From an uncultured Oxalobacteraceae bacterium (GTDB lineage: Bacteria; Pseudomonadota; Gammaproteobacteria; Burkholderiales; Burkholderiaceae_D), in NCBI GenBank assembly GCA_937996605.1, contig CALKVB010000107.1, positions 1 to 21,702 on the forward strand: 21,702 nucleotides of DNA. The letters run 5' to 3'. A program made the translations under genes and the position numbers. Shown here in pieces: positions 1 through 8,446 of the stretch. The notes under the pieces are model-generated. The model had not been told where the DNA came from. It worked only from the letters and a program-made list of their open reading frames with translations, and searched no databases. Position 1 is the stretch's first letter. Every line of letters starts with the position of its first letter.

Positions 1-717
1 GGCTAAGCGTATCGCTTTACCGTTAAAACGATTCGCTAAGTTTTCACCACGCTCTAAGGTGCGGTTAGCAATTGTGATGTTTTTCGGGTTTTGCGCGGCG
101 AAGTGCGTAGCGCATAATTCGATCATTTCACCCGCACCGATAAACAAGATGTTTTGATCGGCGATCTTATCAAAGATGCGTTGCGATAAGCGAACCGCAG
201 CTGCTGCCATCGAAACGCTATGAGCACCGATCTCGGTTGTGCTACGAACTTCTTTTGCCACCGCAAACGTGCGTTGAAACAATTGGTGTAGATAGGTGCC
301 AAGCCCGCCCGCTTCTTCAGCTTGGCGAACGGCATCTTTCATTTGCCCTAAAATTTGCGGCTCGCCTAGCACCATCGAATCTAAACCTGAGGCTACACGG
401 AATGCGTGACGAACGGCATTGTCTTGCGGCAGCGTATATAGGTGGTGGCGTAAATCGTGGTAGGGCAAATTGTGAAAATCTGCTAAAAACTGCGCTGTGG
501 TATCAATAGGATTAGCGACATCGGCTACCGCATACAACTCCGTGCGATTGCAGGTCGATAAAACGGCGGTCTCAGATGCTTGCTGTGAACCATTACGAGC
601 AAACCAAGCGCGCGCACCGACAACCGCCTGAGAAATTTGCTCAGGCGAGAAAGCTACCTTCTCACGTAAAGCGAGAGGTGCGGTCGTATGATTGAGGCCG
701 ACGGCGAGTAGTTGCAT
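1..717 (-). CDS. hemA: Glutamyl-tRNA reductase, N-terminal 239 residues (partial)
   Basis: Reduces glutamyl-tRNA(Glu) to glutamate-1-semialdehyde with NADPH, the first committed step of C5-pathway tetrapyrrole synthesis in the cytoplasm. The reading frame is open from ATG at 717 to the window edge and begins MQLLAVGLNHTTAPL, typical of the family. STCNRTE at residues 54-60 carries the nucleophilic Cys (C56), which forms the thioester with glutamate. GLDSMVLGEPQILGQ at 111-125 is the family signature in the catalytic domain. GAGEM at 194-198 begins the Rossmann NADPH-binding domain. The C-terminal dimerisation part lies outside the window, about 180 residues going by usual family length. It sits 90 bp downstream of the sensor-kinase gene on the same strand but has its own TATAAT box at 742-747. 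No clear Shine-Dalgarno precedes the ATG. Confidence 0.97.
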   Translation of the reverse strand, partial: MQLLAVGLNHTTAPLALREKVAFSPEQISQAVVGARAWFARNGSQQASETAVLSTCNRTELYAVADVANPIDTTAQFLADFHNLPYHDLRHHLYTLPQDNAVRHAFRVASGLDSMVLGEPQILGQMKDAVRQAEEAGGLGTYLHQLFQRTFAVAKEVRSTTEIGAHSVSMAAAAVRLSQRIFDKIADQNILFIGAGEMIELCATHFAAQNPKNITIANRTLERGENLANRFNGKAIRLA

Positions 718-741
718 AATGATTTTGGGCTGAAGGTGCTC

Positions 742-747
742 ATTATA
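742..747 (-). promoter_or_regulatory. Probable -10 box of hemA promoter
   Basis: A perfect TATAAT on the minus strand lies 25 bp upstream of the hemA ATG, which would place the transcript start about 17 nt before the start codon. The matching -35 region (TGAAAG or GATGAA, 16-18 bp further up) is poor. This suggests hemA is transcribed independently of the kinase operon upstream of it. Confidence 0.5.
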
Positions 748-794
748 GCGCGTCTCAAGCCTGCTTTCATCGTGCCAGCAAGGATCTTGAGTAA

Positions 795-810
795 AATCAA
801 TTGATTTTTA
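795..810 (-). terminator. AT-rich palindrome overlapping the kinase stop
   Basis: AAAATCAATTGATTTT is a perfect 16-bp palindrome lying just past the stop codon of the sensor-kinase gene and ahead of the hemA promoter. It could act as a weak terminator, but the stem is AT-rich and there is no long T-tract, so this is only a candidate. Confidence 0.2.
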
Positions 811-3261
811 GATATGATTTGCGGGAATTTCTATCGTAAAACAGGTACCTTCACCTGGGATGCTGGTAAATCGAATCTGTGAAAAGTGGCGATCAATGAC
901 TGTTTTCACAAACACCATACCAAGCCCCACCCCATCATTCTTAATCTGGTCGGGGCCGCGTCCAAAACTAAAACGTTGAAAACGCTGGAACAAACGGCTT
1001 TGATCGGCGCGAGCGATGCCATAACCTTGATCTTGAATCGTGCACACCACGAAGTCGTTCAAATTACGAGTGGTAAAGCTCAAACTGCAGGTGACAGTGG
1101 TGTCGGTTGGGCTGTATTTGATCGCGTTGGACAAAAGATTGGTGAAAACACGGGTCATCAAACTACGGTCGACGCGTACTGGATATTCTCCCTCGGGTAT
1201 CTCATTGTGCAGCGTAATACGTTTATTCTTTGCCAAAGTCCACATTTCTTCGGTGGCATCGATCAGAATGTCTTGCAGGTCGACCTCCTGGAAGCGGTAC
1301 TCAGTCGCCTCGGCATGCGCCAGATGCACAAAGCTATCCGCCAAACTCAAGGTCGTGTTGGAGGCTTTTTCAATACGCTTTAAAAATTCTTGATGTTCAA
1401 TTGCGGTGTCGCGATTTTTTTGCATTTCGATTAAAGCCAAAATCGACGCTTGCGGAGCACGCATATCATGCGAAATGAAATGCAGCATCTCATCGCGGCG
1501 GCGTTCCGCTTGGCGAATTTCAGAAATGTCGATGATGCTAATGATCCAACCAATTAACACCTTTTTACTGGTGTAGCAGGGCGCACTCTTAATTATGAGA
1601 TCGCGACCTTTTGGGTCTTCCACCTCTACGCCTTTGCTGAGCAATTCTGTTTGATCTAGGTCGAGAATATGCCACCAACTAAATGCCGCTGGTTGCGCTA
1701 AATATTCAGTATGCGGCTGGCTCATGTTCGAGAATAAATAAGGTACCAAGGTGTCGATTACATGTGGCATCCCTATGCTTCTAAAGTATTCGACTGCTGC
1801 GGGATTAGTTAAGACCACATTACCATCGACCGTCGTCACCATAGTCGCATCGGGCAAGCTGTGTAAGCTGTCTGTCACAAACTGGCGCAGATCTCGCACG
1901 CGTCTCACGGCAGCGCGCATCGCTTGAATATGGCGCTCTAATTTATCTTGAATTTGATTTTGCGCGGGGCTCAGTAGACCGTCTTGAGAAAGCGAGTCGA
2001 TATTCGATTCCGGCAAGAGATTCGGTTCCTGATCCAGCAAAACGAATTCTTGACCAAGAAAAACAATTGCTGCTTCAAGGCGGCGCCATCCCCATAATGG
2101 ATAGGCGATGATCAACACAACGATGGCTGCGCCAGGCGGAATCCAATAGCCAAAACTCAGTAATATTCCACTACTCAGGATGCAGAAAAGCGTTAAGCCT
2201 ACGATTGTGACTAAGGCGAGGCGAGGCGAGGCGAATAAGAAACTCGATAATGCAAGCAATAACATCAAAGCCGTGAAGGCGAAAACTTGAGCATTGTTGG
2301 CGGGCAAAATGCTACGTTGATCAAGTAGGCTCGCTAGGATATTGGCGTTGATCTCAACGCCAGACAAAACGCCTTCGGTCGATGTGACCGGGGTTGGAAA
2401 GGCGTCGGCCATACCTTGAGCGGTAGCGCCGATTAAGACGTACTTATCACGAAAGACTTCGCTAGACACTTCACCACGTAACACGGAAACATACGGTATC
2501 GAAGTAAAGTGGCCACTGCCGCCATAGTAAGGAATATGCATGCGCCAATTGCGATGCCAGACTCCTGCGGCATAACTATATTCTTGGTCATGTTTTACTG
2601 TGCCAGCGAGGTCAGCGGCGTTGATGTCACGCGTTCTACCTTTGCCTACGTCATAAAGACTGAGTGTGAAATGCGGCCACCATTGTCCTTGTATGCCCTC
2701 TTTGAGATAGACGCTGCGTGCTACGCCGTCGTCATCGAGTTCGATGTGATTATGGCCAATACTTTTCGCCGCATCGGCAAATAGAGGAAGCGGTAAACCA
2801 GCTTGTAAGCCACTACCCGCATCGATGTTGGCAAGTGGAATTACCACATTGCCAGCCTGTCGAATCGCTGTGGCGAGCAAGCCGTCGCCATTTACTAGAT
2901 TATTGGTATTGCTATGTTCGGCTTCGGCAAAGATCACGTCAAAGCCAACAGCTTTAGGTTTCGCGAGATTCAGTTTTTGCAGAAGCTGCGCATGAATCTC
3001 ACGTCGCCAAGGCCATTTTCCAATTTCAGCAATACTGAAATCATCGATTGCGATAATCACGATATCATGTCGAGCTGGCCGTGACTGCGTTTGTAAGAGT
3101 TTATCGTATAGGCTCTGGTCGAAGCGTTTGAGGCTTTGACTAAAAATGAGTATGGTCGCAAGAACCAATAGACCAAACGCTAGGATTAACCATTCTCGCA
3201 ACGCGAGTTGGCGCCGCATGAATGCAGATTTAGCTGTGTTCGCAAATGCGTTGATCGTCAC
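808..3261 (-). CDS. CHASE2-domain sensor histidine kinase with PAS domain
   Basis: 817-residue membrane-bound histidine kinase. In order: a membrane segment at about 24-41; an extracytoplasmic CHASE2 sensor domain at about 45-320 with the typical DIVIIAIDD and KYVLIGAT segments; three hydrophobic segments at about 325-390; a PAS-like region at about 460-585; a HisKA domain with phosphoacceptor H598 in SHDMRAP; and an HATPase domain with N-box N708/N712, G1 DQGYGI at 744-749 and G2 GVGLGMV at 777-783. All catalytic motifs look intact. The GTG start at 3261 is preferred over an ATG at 3219 because AAGG lies 7 nt upstream of the GTG and nothing similar precedes the ATG. It begins 13 bp after the FecR/LysM gene, so the two are almost certainly cotranscribed, and the response regulator heading the cluster is its probable partner. 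The ligand is unknown. Confidence 0.93.
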   Translation of the reverse strand: MTINAFANTAKSAFMRRQLALREWLILAFGLLVLATILIFSQSLKRFDQSLYDKLLQTQSRPARHDIVIIAIDDFSIAEIGKWPWRREIHAQLLQKLNLAKPKAVGFDVIFAEAEHSNTNNLVNGDGLLATAIRQAGNVVIPLANIDAGSGLQAGLPLPLFADAAKSIGHNHIELDDDGVARSVYLKEGIQGQWWPHFTLSLYDVGKGRTRDINAADLAGTVKHDQEYSYAAGVWHRNWRMHIPYYGGSGHFTSIPYVSVLRGEVSSEVFRDKYVLIGATAQGMADAFPTPVTSTEGVLSGVEINANILASLLDQRSILPANNAQVFAFTALMLLLALSSFLFASPRLALVTIVGLTLFCILSSGILLSFGYWIPPGAAIVVLIIAYPLWGWRRLEAAIVFLGQEFVLLDQEPNLLPESNIDSLSQDGLLSPAQNQIQDKLERHIQAMRAAVRRVRDLRQFVTDSLHSLPDATMVTTVDGNVVLTNPAAVEYFRSIGMPHVIDTLVPYLFSNMSQPHTEYLAQPAAFSWWHILDLDQTELLSKGVEVEDPKGRDLIIKSAPCYTSKKVLIGWIISIIDISEIRQAERRRDEMLHFISHDMRAPQASILALIEMQKNRDTAIEHQEFLKRIEKASNTTLSLADSFVHLAHAEATEYRFQEVDLQDILIDATEEMWTLAKNKRITLHNEIPEGEYPVRVDRSLMTRVFTNLLSNAIKYSPTDTTVTCSLSFTTRNLNDFVVCTIQDQGYGIARADQSRLFQRFQRFSFGRGPDQIKNDGVGLGMVFVKTVIDRHFSQIRFTSIPGEGTCFTIEIPANHI

Positions 3262-3274
3262 ACTAGTGCCTTAA

Positions 3275-5020
3275 TTACTTTTCGTTAGGGCGAACTACAC
3301 CGCTGGCGGATTGCAAAGCCTCGCCAGTGCCCGTGGTCCAACGGAGTCCAACTTCAAATTTCTGTGGTTTGGAGAATTGTCCGATAAATCTGTCTGCATC
3401 GGTGGCGCGAACCCGAATGTAGTAGATGCCCGATTCGAGACGCGGGACTTGAATTTGTGCTTCACTGACTTCTTTGCTCAGTAAAGGTTTTTTGAATTCC
3501 GCCTCGTTCGCAATCTGCACTAAGAATCGTTGCCCTGTCTCCGATGGCCAACTGAAATGCAACATGGCGGCGCCATTGTCGACAAATTCGTTCATTCCTT
3601 GGCTCGCCAGCACGCTAAAGCTTTGCGGCGTTGAGAAGGGACCTTGATCGGCGCCGGAAGTTTTTTCTGCCACAGTCGCAACGCGCCAAAAGAATTGTCC
3701 TAAGCCGAGTTTGTCGGTACTAAATTCAGGTCGTGTAATCAGGCTTTGATCTAACACCAACTGCGTGAACTGCATATCAGTAGCTACTTGTAAGCGGTAA
3801 CTCTTGGCCTCGCTACTATGTGCCCACTTAAACTCTACGATTTGTGAGCGAACTTTGTGTTTTGGTTGCAGTGGGAAAGGGGGCTCTGGTTTGGCCTTCA
3901 GTTTAAACGGTACAACGCTAGGCATGCCTTCAAGATGATTGCTATCGATCGCAGTCATGCGAATAAAGTAGTCACCATCGTCGAGATCTGTGAATTGAAA
4001 TTTGAGTTCTTTGGTGGTGCCTTCCATCACTAGGTTTTGCATTTGCGCATCTTTACCAATTTGAGCGTGATACTCAATCGCACCTTCTACGGGCTCTATG
4101 CCAAACTGGAGGCGGTTACGTTCCTGTAGTTGATAGCCAGTGACGAGTAAAGGTGCAGGTAGAAGTTTTACAGGTTTACCAAGGCCTTCACGTGTGACGA
4201 TGTTTCCTTGACCCGCGGGCAAGATCAAGCTGTTGTTTTTTTCTGCTTGAGCAACTGCGACGCCACCCTCGATGACTTCGTTCGCAATGCCGTTGTCATT
4301 GACGCCTACGCGGAAGTGCGTTCCACGTACGCCAGCAATCGCTAATTTGGAGCGTACTTCAAAACGCCCTTTGTTGGCATCAAGCTTGGTAACTTGTGAC
4401 TCAACTCGACCATCTAATAATTTGATTTCTGTACGTGGGCTTTTGGTAAATTTGGTCGCGCGCAAGCGATTTAGGATTGCTTGGCTATTAGATGGAATGG
4501 AGACTCTCGAGTCATCGATGAGCGCTAAGGTGACAAAGCCATTTTTGCCAGTATTGATTTGTGTGCCTTCAGTGATACTACTGTTAAGACTAATGGGAAT
4601 CTCTTGCCCATCTTTTTGTACGGCACTCACGATACCAGCGAGTGCCACGACACGAGCGGGAGCTGCTTGCTCTGCTAATAGCTCTGCTGGTATGACAATA
4701 GCTGATCCGATTGGGATAGCGCGTTCATTGCTAATTCGATTGCGTTTGCCTATCGCTTCCCAATTCGAGGTGGTATCGGTGAACTGCTTGGAGATAGACA
4801 TCAAGGTATCGCGCTCGAGCGCGTAATAGACGAGGTCTGCGGCCACTATTTCAGTACTACCCGGTTTGCCTTTCAGTGATTGTGCCAATGTGCTCGAACT
4901 GACGAGCATCAAGATGAATAGGCAAATTGCACTGAATATTGAGATAGCAAGGCGTATTGTGTTGCCAAGCGAAGGCGAGGCAAACTTGGAAGTTGCCTGA
5001 AATTGCGAATTGACTTGCAT
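3275..5020 (-). CDS. LysM and FecR domain envelope protein
   Basis: 581-residue exported protein of unknown exact function. The ATG at 5020 is chosen because GGAG lies 6 nt upstream; the open frame continues to 5143 but would then overlap the response regulator. Residues about 22-42 form a hydrophobic segment after a long polar N-terminus, either a signal peptide or a membrane anchor. A LysM-type peptidoglycan-binding domain at about 62-114 has DTLMSISKQF and a closing IPIGSAIVIP. A FecR domain at about 150-250 includes NGFVTLALIDDSRVSIP and the hallmark AIAGVRGTHFRVG. The rest (about 290-560) contains repeated beta-rich, fibronectin-III-like segments, each with a YRLQVA or YHAQIG type strand. 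No sigma factor or TonB receptor is adjacent, so this is not a classical FecIR system. It probably sits in the periplasm on the wall and feeds the CHASE2 kinase encoded 13 bp downstream; that role is inferred from gene order. Confidence 0.85.
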   Translation of the reverse strand: MQVNSQFQATSKFASPSLGNTIRLAISIFSAICLFILMLVSSSTLAQSLKGKPGSTEIVAADLVYYALERDTLMSISKQFTDTTSNWEAIGKRNRISNERAIPIGSAIVIPAELLAEQAAPARVVALAGIVSAVQKDGQEIPISLNSSITEGTQINTGKNGFVTLALIDDSRVSIPSNSQAILNRLRATKFTKSPRTEIKLLDGRVESQVTKLDANKGRFEVRSKLAIAGVRGTHFRVGVNDNGIANEVIEGGVAVAQAEKNNSLILPAGQGNIVTREGLGKPVKLLPAPLLVTGYQLQERNRLQFGIEPVEGAIEYHAQIGKDAQMQNLVMEGTTKELKFQFTDLDDGDYFIRMTAIDSNHLEGMPSVVPFKLKAKPEPPFPLQPKHKVRSQIVEFKWAHSSEAKSYRLQVATDMQFTQLVLDQSLITRPEFSTDKLGLGQFFWRVATVAEKTSGADQGPFSTPQSFSVLASQGMNEFVDNGAAMLHFSWPSETGQRFLVQIANEAEFKKPLLSKEVSEAQIQVPRLESGIYYIRVRATDADRFIGQFSKPQKFEVGLRWTTGTGEALQSASGVVRPNEK

Positions 5021-5078
5021 GAATTCTCCGATTTGGTCGAGCGCTGAACTATTAGCAACGACCAAGACATCTATTAAT

Positions 5079-5771
5079 TTATTCTTTACTGATTTGCTCG
5101 AGACGATAGCCGTAGCTATACACGGGGGCAAGGCGATAGCCATTTTCAGGTCTTAGATCGAGTTTGCTGCGCACCCTTGAAATGTGAGTATCCATGGTGC
5201 GTGAAGGTACTTCGATATCGCGTGACCATACCGCTTCTAAAATGTAGGCGCGAGACAGTGGCCGACTCAAGTTCTGAAATAGGAGTAAGGCGAGATCAAA
5301 CTCTTTTTGTGTTAGTTCGACCTCTTCGCCGTTGAGTTTGGCACGGCTTGCACGAATGTCGAACTGGTAGGGCCCAAAGTTAATAACTTCGCTAGCGGTT
5401 TGCGTAGGATAAGCGCGCCGCAATAAAGCTTGCACACGCGCCACTAATTCAGCGCGGCGGATTGGTTTGATCATGTAATCATCAGCGCCCGCTGCGAGCC
5501 CTGCGACAATATCATCTTCACCAGAACGGCTAGTCATAAATAATACTGGTAAGGTCGTCGATAGTTTTTCGCGCACCCATTTTAAGATCTCTGTGCCGTT
5601 CAAGTCAGGCACATGCCAGTCGAGAATCAAGAGGTCAAAGCTTTCCCTATGCAGCTGATGCATCATTGCCTTGCCACTCGAAAAAGTGTGGCAAGTATGC
5701 CCCGCATTACTTAAAGTTGCCGCAGTAAGATCGAGTAAGTTTTGGTCGTCGTCTAGGATGGCAATTCTCAT
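5079..5771 (-). CDS. OmpR/PhoB-family response regulator
   Basis: 230-residue two-component transcription factor. The receiver domain (1-120) has the acidic pocket D7-D8-D9, phosphoacceptor D51 in LLILDWHVPD, T80 in LFMTSR and K102 in MIKPI, all as in active receivers. A winged-helix DNA-binding domain follows at about 130-225, including VELTQKEFDLALLL and the C-terminal YGYRLE typical of OmpR/PhoB members. The ATG at 5771 has only a weak GAGA upstream. It is the first gene of a same-strand cluster: 58 bp separate its stop from the FecR/LysM start, followed by the CHASE2 kinase. The kinase has no receiver of its own, so this regulator is the likely target of its phosphate. It lies 107 bp downstream of minE on the same strand, so read-through from the min operon is possible. 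Confidence 0.95.
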   Translation of the reverse strand: MRIAILDDDQNLLDLTAATLSNAGHTCHTFSSGKAMMHQLHRESFDLLILDWHVPDLNGTEILKWVREKLSTTLPVLFMTSRSGEDDIVAGLAAGADDYMIKPIRRAELVARVQALLRRAYPTQTASEVINFGPYQFDIRASRAKLNGEEVELTQKEFDLALLLFQNLSRPLSRAYILEAVWSRDIEVPSRTMDTHISRVRSKLDLRPENGYRLAPVYSYGYRLEQISKE

Positions 5772-5830
5772 AGGTTCTCAGTCAAAAGCGTTACTTAAAA
5801 TCGATTGCAAAAGTATGGCCTAGTGTGCCA

Positions 5831-5868
5831 TTTTTTTTGGGATCGTACTCGTTGTACAAGTACGATCC
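5831..5868. repeat. Strong 10-bp hairpin next to a T8 tract between minE and the regulator gene
   Basis: GGATCGTACT at 5840-5849 and AGTACGATCC at 5859-5868 are perfect inverted repeats with a 9-nt spacer. A run of eight T at 5831-5838 lies on the left side. For transcripts leaving minE (minus strand) this run appears as A8 after the stem, so it is not a normal intrinsic terminator for minCDE. It would fit the hairpin-plus-A side of a bidirectional element, or a structured leader for the response-regulator operon. Confidence 0.55.
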
Positions 5869-5878
5869 GCGCTAGAGA

Positions 5879-6145
5879 TTAGCCGCGTAATTCTGCGTCA
5901 GGCAAAATAACGTTGACGTCTAACACTTCGAGGTTACCTTGTTTATCGAGCGAAACCTTGATATCGTCAGGATTGACTTTAGTGTATTTCGAGATAACAG
6001 CGATCAGTTCCTCACGCAGTGCTGGTAAGAAGTCATAACCTTCACGACCACCATTCCGTTCACGGGCGATAATGATCTGCAAGCGTTCTTTTGCAGCGCT
6101 TGCACTCTTTGGCTTACTGTTGAACAAAAACGAAAGCAAAGCCAT
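5879..6145 (-). CDS. minE: Cell division topological specificity factor MinE
   Basis: 88-residue MinE, which stimulates MinD ATPase and drives the pole-to-pole oscillation that confines the MinCD inhibitor to the poles. The N-terminus MALLSFLFNSK is the membrane-targeting segment. AAKERLQIIIARERNGG is the conserved anti-MinCD helix or strand that contacts MinD. The C-terminal topological-specificity domain ends VLDVNVILPDAELRG. The ATG at 6145 has a strong GGAGGT 9 nt upstream, placed inside the end of minD. The minD stop and the minE start are separated by a single base (TAA-G-ATG), indicating translational coupling. The frame stays open upstream to 6220, but that extension lies inside minD and is not part of the protein. 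Confidence 0.98.
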   Translation of the reverse strand: MALLSFLFNSKPKSASAAKERLQIIIARERNGGREGYDFLPALREELIAVISKYTKVNPDDIKVSLDKQGNLEVLDVNVILPDAELRG

Positions 6146-6146
6146 C

Positions 6147-6962
6147 TTACTTACCTCCAAAAATACGTTGCAGCAAACCTGGCTTTTCGTAATCAACAAA
6201 ACGTAAAGGAGTTTGTTCACCCAAGAAGCGAGACACTACATCGCCATAGGCTTCGGAAACATCGCTTCCCTTCATATGAATTGCAGGGTTACCGTGATTA
6301 GAAGCATGTAATACTGTTTCAGATTCAGGAATGACACCAATCAAAGGGATGCGCAAAATTTCTTGCACATCAGTGTAAGACAACATTTCGCCAGCTTCCA
6401 CACGCTTCGGTGAGTAGCGTGTGATCAATAAATGTTCTTTGACCGGTTCGCCACCTTGTTGTGCGCGCTTGGACTTCGCCTGAATGATACCTAATATACG
6501 ATCAGAATCGCGTACTGAAGATACTTCAGGATTGGTGACGACAATCGCTTCATCAGCGAAGGTCAATGCCATCACCGCGCCACGTTCGATACCTGCGGGT
6601 GAATCGCACACGATGTATTCGAAATCCATCGCGATCAGATCGTCGAGAACCTTCTCAACACCTTCCTCGGTCAACGCATCTTTATCGCGGGTTTGTGAGG
6701 CTGGCAAAATGAACAAATTGTCGCAGTGCTTGTCCTTGATCAGCGCTTGGTTCAATGTTGCTTCGCCGCTGATGACGTTGACTAAATCGTAGACCACACG
6801 ACGCTCGCAACCCATAATCAAATCCAGATTACGCAAACCGACGTCGAAATCGAGCACCGCTGTTTTATGTCCACGCAACGCTAGACCAGAGGCAAAGCTC
6901 GCACTCGAGGTGGTCTTGCCAACACCGCCTTTACCAGATGTCACAACGATGATTCTTGCCAC
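6147..6962 (-). CDS. minD: Septum site-determining ATPase MinD
   Basis: 271-residue ParA/MinD-family ATPase that recruits MinC to the membrane and is released by MinE. The GTG start at 6962 gives MARIIVVTSGKGGVGKTT, identical in register to known MinD proteins, with AAGGAG upstream at 6-nt spacing. A TTG at 6977 in the same frame would add five unneeded residues. The deviant Walker A GKGGVGKT is at 10-17 with signature lysines K11 and K16. The switch and Walker B segments include LDFDVGLRNLDLIMGCERR and YIVCDSPAGIE. The C-terminal KPGLLQRIFGGK is the amphipathic membrane-targeting helix. The length matches the family. It lies 109 bp after minC and couples directly to minE. Confidence 0.98.
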   Translation of the reverse strand: MARIIVVTSGKGGVGKTTSSASFASGLALRGHKTAVLDFDVGLRNLDLIMGCERRVVYDLVNVISGEATLNQALIKDKHCDNLFILPASQTRDKDALTEEGVEKVLDDLIAMDFEYIVCDSPAGIERGAVMALTFADEAIVVTNPEVSSVRDSDRILGIIQAKSKRAQQGGEPVKEHLLITRYSPKRVEAGEMLSYTDVQEILRIPLIGVIPESETVLHASNHGNPAIHMKGSDVSEAYGDVVSRFLGEQTPLRFVDYEKPGLLQRIFGGK

Positions 6963-7071
6963 AGAGTACTCCTTCAATAAAACCTTGAATTTTACCTACC
7001 CAATCAAGGATAAACATTAATAAAAAACGAAAATGCTTGCTGTTTCTATGCCACGATCTCAGGACGAGATA

Positions 7072-7836
7072 TTAATTCGCCGTCTTCATGGAAGTCATTT
7101 CTATACTGTCACCGACCAGTTTGATTTGTACTGGCTGGTTGGCTTTAAATTCTGGGAATCCATTGTCGAAGGTGCGATAAATGCCTGCGATAGATACCAG
7201 TTCTGCTTCCATCGCGGCGGCGAAAATACGTGCCTCGGTATTGCCGCGTGCACCAGCTAAGGCTCGGCCACGCAAGGGTGCGTAGATGTGTATGCTGCCG
7301 TCCGCAATCACTTCAGCACCATTATTGACCGATGCAGTGACGATCAAGTCGCAACCGCGCGCATATACCCGTTGTCCCGCACGTACTGGGGTGTCAATCA
7401 CCATCGCCGGGATGTAGCTCGGCGCTGCAGCCGGCACTGGTGTAGGCGTTGGCGCGACTTCCTGAGGTGTCGCCTTTACTTCGTTGACAGCGGATTCTTT
7501 GGGCAGTTCAGGACGCGCTTTACTGACCACGTCTATACTTAGTCCGTGTGCACGTATTGCTGCGTGATCCTGTTCCGCGGCGTTACGCACTGCCACCACG
7601 TGCAGGCCATTTGCTTTGAACAATGTGATGATCGCAGTCCAATCAAGTTTTTCAGCTTGAATCGATTCGATATCGAGAATCGCGAACTCGTCATCGAAGA
7701 AATCTGGTGCGCCTCCTGTCATCTCTTTGAGTGCTTGTTCAAGGGTCGAGAGGGCAGAATCATTGAGACTTACAGCGACTGCCACGACCGTGGATATTTT
7801 TATTTCTATAGGCTTACGTGTCAGACTATTTTGCAT
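7072..7836 (-). CDS. minC: Septum site-determining protein MinC
   Basis: 254-residue FtsZ-assembly inhibitor. The MinC_N domain (about 8-105) begins KPIEIKIST. A proline/alanine-rich linker (about 110-147, with PTPTPVPAAAP) is followed by the C-terminal right-handed beta-helix (about 150-248). That domain carries RAGQRVYARGCDLIV, GAEVIADGSIHIYAPLRGRA and the AGARGNTEARIF run that binds MinD and the FtsZ tail. The ATG at 7836 is the first ATG; the frame is open to a TTG at 7860, and neither has a convincing ribosome-binding site, so the start is uncertain by eight codons. It heads minC-minD-minE, the usual betaproteobacterial order. It is somewhat longer than the enterobacterial protein because of the linker. 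Confidence 0.96.
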   Translation of the reverse strand: MQNSLTRKPIEIKISTVVAVAVSLNDSALSTLEQALKEMTGGAPDFFDDEFAILDIESIQAEKLDWTAIITLFKANGLHVVAVRNAAEQDHAAIRAHGLSIDVVSKARPELPKESAVNEVKATPQEVAPTPTPVPAAAPSYIPAMVIDTPVRAGQRVYARGCDLIVTASVNNGAEVIADGSIHIYAPLRGRALAGARGNTEARIFAAAMEAELVSIAGIYRTFDNGFPEFKANQPVQIKLVGDSIEMTSMKTAN

Positions 7837-8143
7837 AAAAGAGAAGCAATTTGAGAACAATGTTGATCTGGTTTCTTATACGTGCTTCGACGACTTTCTA
7901 GTCGCGTGTTTTGATTTTAAATTGATCAAACCAGAGCGAGAGAGAAACGTCTTGAACATTAAGAATGCAATAGCCTACATCGTACCAATTGATGAGGCAG
8001 TTAGCAAAAGAGGATTGAGTCGAAACGCGGTTTTTGAAGGAATTTCATGATAAACGGCGCAAACTGTTGCGACATTCAAGATAAAACGAAATCGAAAATT
8101 AAATTTAATTGCCGCATGGAAATTCACGCCTTTACTTCGACCA
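7837..8143. promoter_or_regulatory. Upstream region of the min operon (no gene seen)
   Basis: This 307-bp stretch lies between minC and the first arginine-rich small gene, all on the minus strand, and should hold the minCDE promoter, though no convincing -35/-10 pair stands out. It contains a small hairpin, CGACT-TTCT-AGTCG at 7891-7904, about 55 bp before the minC start; a TTGATCAA palindrome at 7922-7929; and an AT-rich perfect palindrome AATTAAATTTAATT at 8097-8110, which could help end the upstream transcript. Open frames crossing it on the plus strand run antisense through minC and look like chance. Confidence 0.4.
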
Positions 8144-8446
8144 TCAGCCTTTGAGTGAAATTGGACGATAGTCGAGTTTAATATTGGCGTCACTAGCACG
8201 ACGTCCTGCCATTTGTCGTCGTCCTTGCGTTTTACGTGTGTTCAAAAAAGTTGATTGCTGTTTTTCGCGACGATCGCTGGCTCGCCGGTCTTGAATCTGA
8301 CGACGTTCGACGAATGTTTCATCTATATCCTGCTGTAACTTTGAAGCACCACGTCTCGACAAGTCATTACTCGATGTTCGTGCGGAATTTTGCATGCTGG
8401 TGGGCTGCTGATAATCAAAGATGCGAAAAATCTGTAAAGGTGACAT
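8144..8446 (-). CDS. Arginine-rich small protein, paralog 1 (ERRxxxDRR motif), unknown function
   Basis: 100-residue basic protein of no family I can name. It starts MSPLQIFRIF and has a core at residues 45-86 with FVERRQIQDRR, then ASDRR, then a second arginine cluster GRRQMAGRRASD. The same layout occurs in the neighbouring gene at 8649-8918. Over a 42-residue ungapped core I count 22 identities, and both share the N-terminal IFRIF at the same position, so this is a real tandem paralog pair. That conservation, and not ORF length alone, is the evidence that it is coding. The ribosome-binding site before ATG 8446 is weak (CAAGACC). No signal peptide or membrane segment is visible. Repeated RR pairs suggest contact with nucleic acid or an anionic ligand, but this is a guess. 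Confidence 0.7.
   Translation of the reverse strand: MSPLQIFRIFDYQQPTSMQNSARTSSNDLSRRGASKLQQDIDETFVERRQIQDRRASDRREKQQSTFLNTRKTQGRRQMAGRRASDANIKLDYRPISLKG

Noticed and set aside
886..1478. Plus-strand open frames inside the sensor kinase (also at 2509-2957 and 4272-4826)
   Set aside because: Antisense to well-conserved kinase and FecR domains; no ribosome-binding sites or family resemblance.
7033..8050. Plus-strand open frames across minC and its upstream region
   Set aside because: They run antisense to minC, and the composition is rich in Cys and His as expected for shadow frames.
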